NCBI GenBank assembly: GCA_030615655.1 | Contig: JAUWYU010000079.1 | Coordinates: forward strand, 1-6,974 | Reading direction: 5' to 3' | DNA from: Dehalococcoidia bacterium | Lineage (GTDB): Bacteria > Chloroflexota > Dehalococcoidia > Dehalococcoidales > RBG-16-60-22 | DNA: 6,974 bases | Part shown: piece by piece, positions 5,787 through 6,974 of the stretch | Numbering within the stretch: position 1 is the stretch's first letter | Layout of the letters: each line of letters starts with the position of its first letter | Notes under the pieces: model-generated | Told to the model about the DNA's origin: nothing | What the model saw: the letters and a program-made list of their open reading frames with translations, nothing else | Databases searched by the model: none | Program-made: the position numbers and the translations under genes

Positions 5787-6206
5787 ATGACCACAACAAA
5801 ATACGGAAAGTATGTAGTAAAGCATGACTTGCAAATCGGGGGGTTTGGACCCGAGTATTCTTATACCGGTGAAGACGATTATAATTCCAATTTCACCATT
5901 GCTTTCCTGCGCATTACCGAGCCCACGTTAATGGAGGAATACGCCCATTCGCACGATTTCGACATGTACCTGTATTTTCACTCGTTCGATCCGGATAATA
6001 TGGGAGACCTGGGAGCGGATATAGAAATAGGGCTGGGGGAGGAACGGGAAATACATAAAATCACCACCCCCACCAGCGTTTATATTCCCGCGGGGATGAT
6101 ACACTGTCCGCTGGAGTTCAAGAGGGTGGACAAACCTATCCTTTTCGTGCACTGCACATTGGCATCAAAATACGTCAAGGAAGAAGATAAAATCATCCGC
6201 GATTAA
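5787..6206 (+). CDS. Small single-domain cupin protein
   Basis: A 139-residue protein with the two short motifs of the cupin beta-barrel fold. What is seen: motif 1 around EYAHSHDFDMYLYF (51-64) with H54 and H56, and motif 2 SVYIPAGMIHCPLEF (97-111) with P101, G103 and H106. The three histidines are the expected metal ligands. The usual acidic ligand of motif 1 is not in the standard spacing, with D59 the nearest candidate. The inter-motif segment is somewhat long and acidic (GADIEIGLGEE, 76-86). No signal peptide. The ATG at 5787 is chosen because GAGGAGG (5771-5777) lies 9 bases upstream; an ATG at 5779 is too close and opens only three codons. Function is unknown: cupins may be enzymes, isomerases or sugar/ligand binders. 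It sits between two similar repeat arrays, which suggests dedicated control. Confidence 0.82.
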   Translation: MTTTKYGKYVVKHDLQIGGFGPEYSYTGEDDYNSNFTIAFLRITEPTLMEEYAHSHDFDMYLYFHSFDPDNMGDLGADIEIGLGEEREIHKITTPTSVYIPAGMIHCPLEFKRVDKPILFVHCTLASKYVKEEDKIIRD

Positions 6207-6216
6207 TGATGTATAT

Positions 6217-6240
6217 TTGCGCAAATGCGCATATGCTCAC
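6217..6240. repeat. Array of three 8-bp units between cupin and rtcB (site B)
   Basis: Units TTGCGCAA (6217-6224), ATGCGCAT (6225-6232) and ATGCTCAC (6233-6240). The unit order parallels site A at 5682-5705, including the diverged third unit ATGCTCA. It overlaps a perfect 12-bp palindrome, ATTTGCGCAAAT (6215-6226), and 12 bases of strictly alternating purine-pyrimidine (6225-6236). It fills most of the 30-base gap between two convergent genes and covers the rtcB stop codon at 6239-6237. With no T-run it does not look like an intrinsic terminator. Confidence 0.6.
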
Positions 6241-6974
6241 CCCTTGACCACGGCTATCGGCCTCGTTCTAGCCACCTTTTTAGAGATACCGGCACCGTGA
6301 GCCACGCCGACCACGGAATTCACGTCTTTGTAGGCTTCCGGGGCTTCCTCGGCCAGACCGGACATGCTGCCCGCCCGGACAGTGATGCCGCGGGCTTCAA
6401 GCGCCGCCAGAACGTCTCTTCCGCTGAGTTGTTTCTTCATCGCGGAACGGCTCTTCATCCGGCCGGCGCCGTGGCAGGTAGAGCCAAAGGTCTCTTTCAT
6501 AGCCTGCTCCGTGCCCACCAGCACGTAGGAGGCACGCCCCATGTCTCCCGGTATAAGTATGGGCTGCCCAACCGAAGCGTATTTCTGCGGTACGTCGGGG
6601 TGACCGGCGGGAAAAGCGCGGGTGGCACCCTTGCGGTGCACGCAGAGTTTCACCTTTTGGCCCGCCACCTCGTGCTCCTCAATCTTGGCGATATTATGGG
6701 TGACATCGTAGATAAGCTCCAGTCCGGCGTCCGCCTCACTTTTCGCCAGAACCCGGCAGAAAGCCTCTCTGACCCAGTGGGTGATGCACTGGCGGTTAGC
6801 CCAGGCATAGTTGGCGGCACAGCGCATGGCAGCGAGGTAAGCCCGGCCCTCCGGAGAATCCACCGGACTACAGGCAAGCTGGCGGTCGGGCACCTCAATG
6901 CCGTATTTCTGCATGGCCCTGACCATCTCCCTGATATAGTCGTCAGCCACCTGATGTCCCAACCCGCGCGACCC
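6237..6974 (-). CDS. rtcB: RNA-splicing ligase RtcB (C-terminal half, cut by window edge)
   Basis: The window holds 245 C-terminal codons of RtcB, the GTP- and Mn(II)-dependent ligase that joins 2',3'-cyclic-phosphate or 3'-phosphate RNA ends to 5'-OH ends in tRNA splicing or RNA repair. What is seen: the reading frame is open to the window edge and begins with GSRGLGHQV. The TTG at 6962-6960 is the Leu of that conserved motif and not a start codon. DVTHNIAK follows, with its metal-binding His codon at 6698-6696. HGAGRMKSR follows, where the His codon at 6473-6471 is the expected guanylylation site. The C-terminus AGISKKVARTRPIAVVKG is typical. The remaining length fits the roughly 480-residue form, so about half the gene lies to the right. 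It converges on the cupin gene with only 30 bases between stops. All catalytic residues expected in this half are present, so it appears functional. Confidence 0.95.
   Translation of the reverse strand, partial: GSRGLGHQVADDYIREMVRAMQKYGIEVPDRQLACSPVDSPEGRAYLAAMRCAANYAWANRQCITHWVREAFCRVLAKSEADAGLELIYDVTHNIAKIEEHEVAGQKVKLCVHRKGATRAFPAGHPDVPQKYASVGQPILIPGDMGRASYVLVGTEQAMKETFGSTCHGAGRMKSRSAMKKQLSGRDVLAALEARGITVRAGSMSGLAEEAPEAYKDVNSVVGVAHGAGISKKVARTRPIAVVKG

Noticed and set aside
5779..5790. ATG at 5779 opening a three-codon frame that ends at a TGA overlapping the cupin ATG
   Set aside because: The GGAGG is 1 base from this ATG but 9 from the cupin ATG, so it is most likely a chance overlap rather than a coupling minigene.
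6650..6898. Second minus-strand frame of 82 codons within rtcB
   Set aside because: It overlaps conserved RtcB coding sequence in another frame and has no recognisable motif.
6960..6962. TTG as the start codon of a short RtcB-like protein
   Set aside because: The frame continues upstream to the window edge through the conserved GSRG residues, so the TTG encodes the Leu of GSRGLGHQ in a longer protein.

Overview
This window looks like a stretch of chromosome from a strictly anaerobic bacterium with moderate GC content. The evidence is a four-subunit, oxygen-sensitive 2-oxoacid:ferredoxin oxidoreductase beside an acyl-CoA ligase of the phenylacetate-CoA ligase type. The promoters are sigma70-like and the Shine-Dalgarno sites are strong, so it is bacterial rather than archaeal. 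A Chloroflexota/Dehalococcoidia-like or syntrophic anaerobe would fit, but the phylum is a guess.

Layout. Positions 1-2206 (minus strand) hold a compact operon read right to left: gamma, delta, alpha, then the first 57 codons of beta, which runs off the left edge. Its genes overlap or nearly touch. Positions 2207-2454 form a divergent control region. It holds a near-consensus minus-strand promoter for the operon (TTGACA, 17 bp, TATACT). It also holds a plus-strand promoter (TTGCCA, 18 bp, TATATT) whose -35 box lies in a perfect inverted repeat. Positions 2455-3982 (plus strand) carry the acyl-CoA ligase and a translationally coupled 61-residue protein I do not recognise. Positions 4135-5634 encode a soluble CrtI/phytoene-desaturase-like FAD oxidoreductase with its own possible extended -10 promoter. 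Positions 5787-6206 encode a small single-domain cupin. Positions 6237-6974 (minus strand) encode the C-terminal half of an RtcB RNA ligase that runs off the right edge and converges on the cupin gene.

How the genes may work together (inference). The ligase would activate a carboxylic acid, perhaps aromatic, to its CoA thioester. The ferredoxin oxidoreductase would interconvert an acyl-CoA plus CO2 with the 2-oxoacid, linked to ferredoxin. The divergent arrangement suggests co-regulation. The FAD protein and cupin could be accessory redox or substrate-modifying steps, but nothing in the sequence proves a shared pathway. RtcB is probably an unrelated RNA-repair gene.

The least explained signals are two closely related arrays of three 8-bp units (WTGCGCAN-like), one on each side of the cupin gene, a second perfect dyad beside the upstream array, and the small coupled protein. 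I see no tRNA, rRNA, CRISPR array, insertion sequence or convincing intrinsic terminator. No gap between genes exceeds 300 bases.
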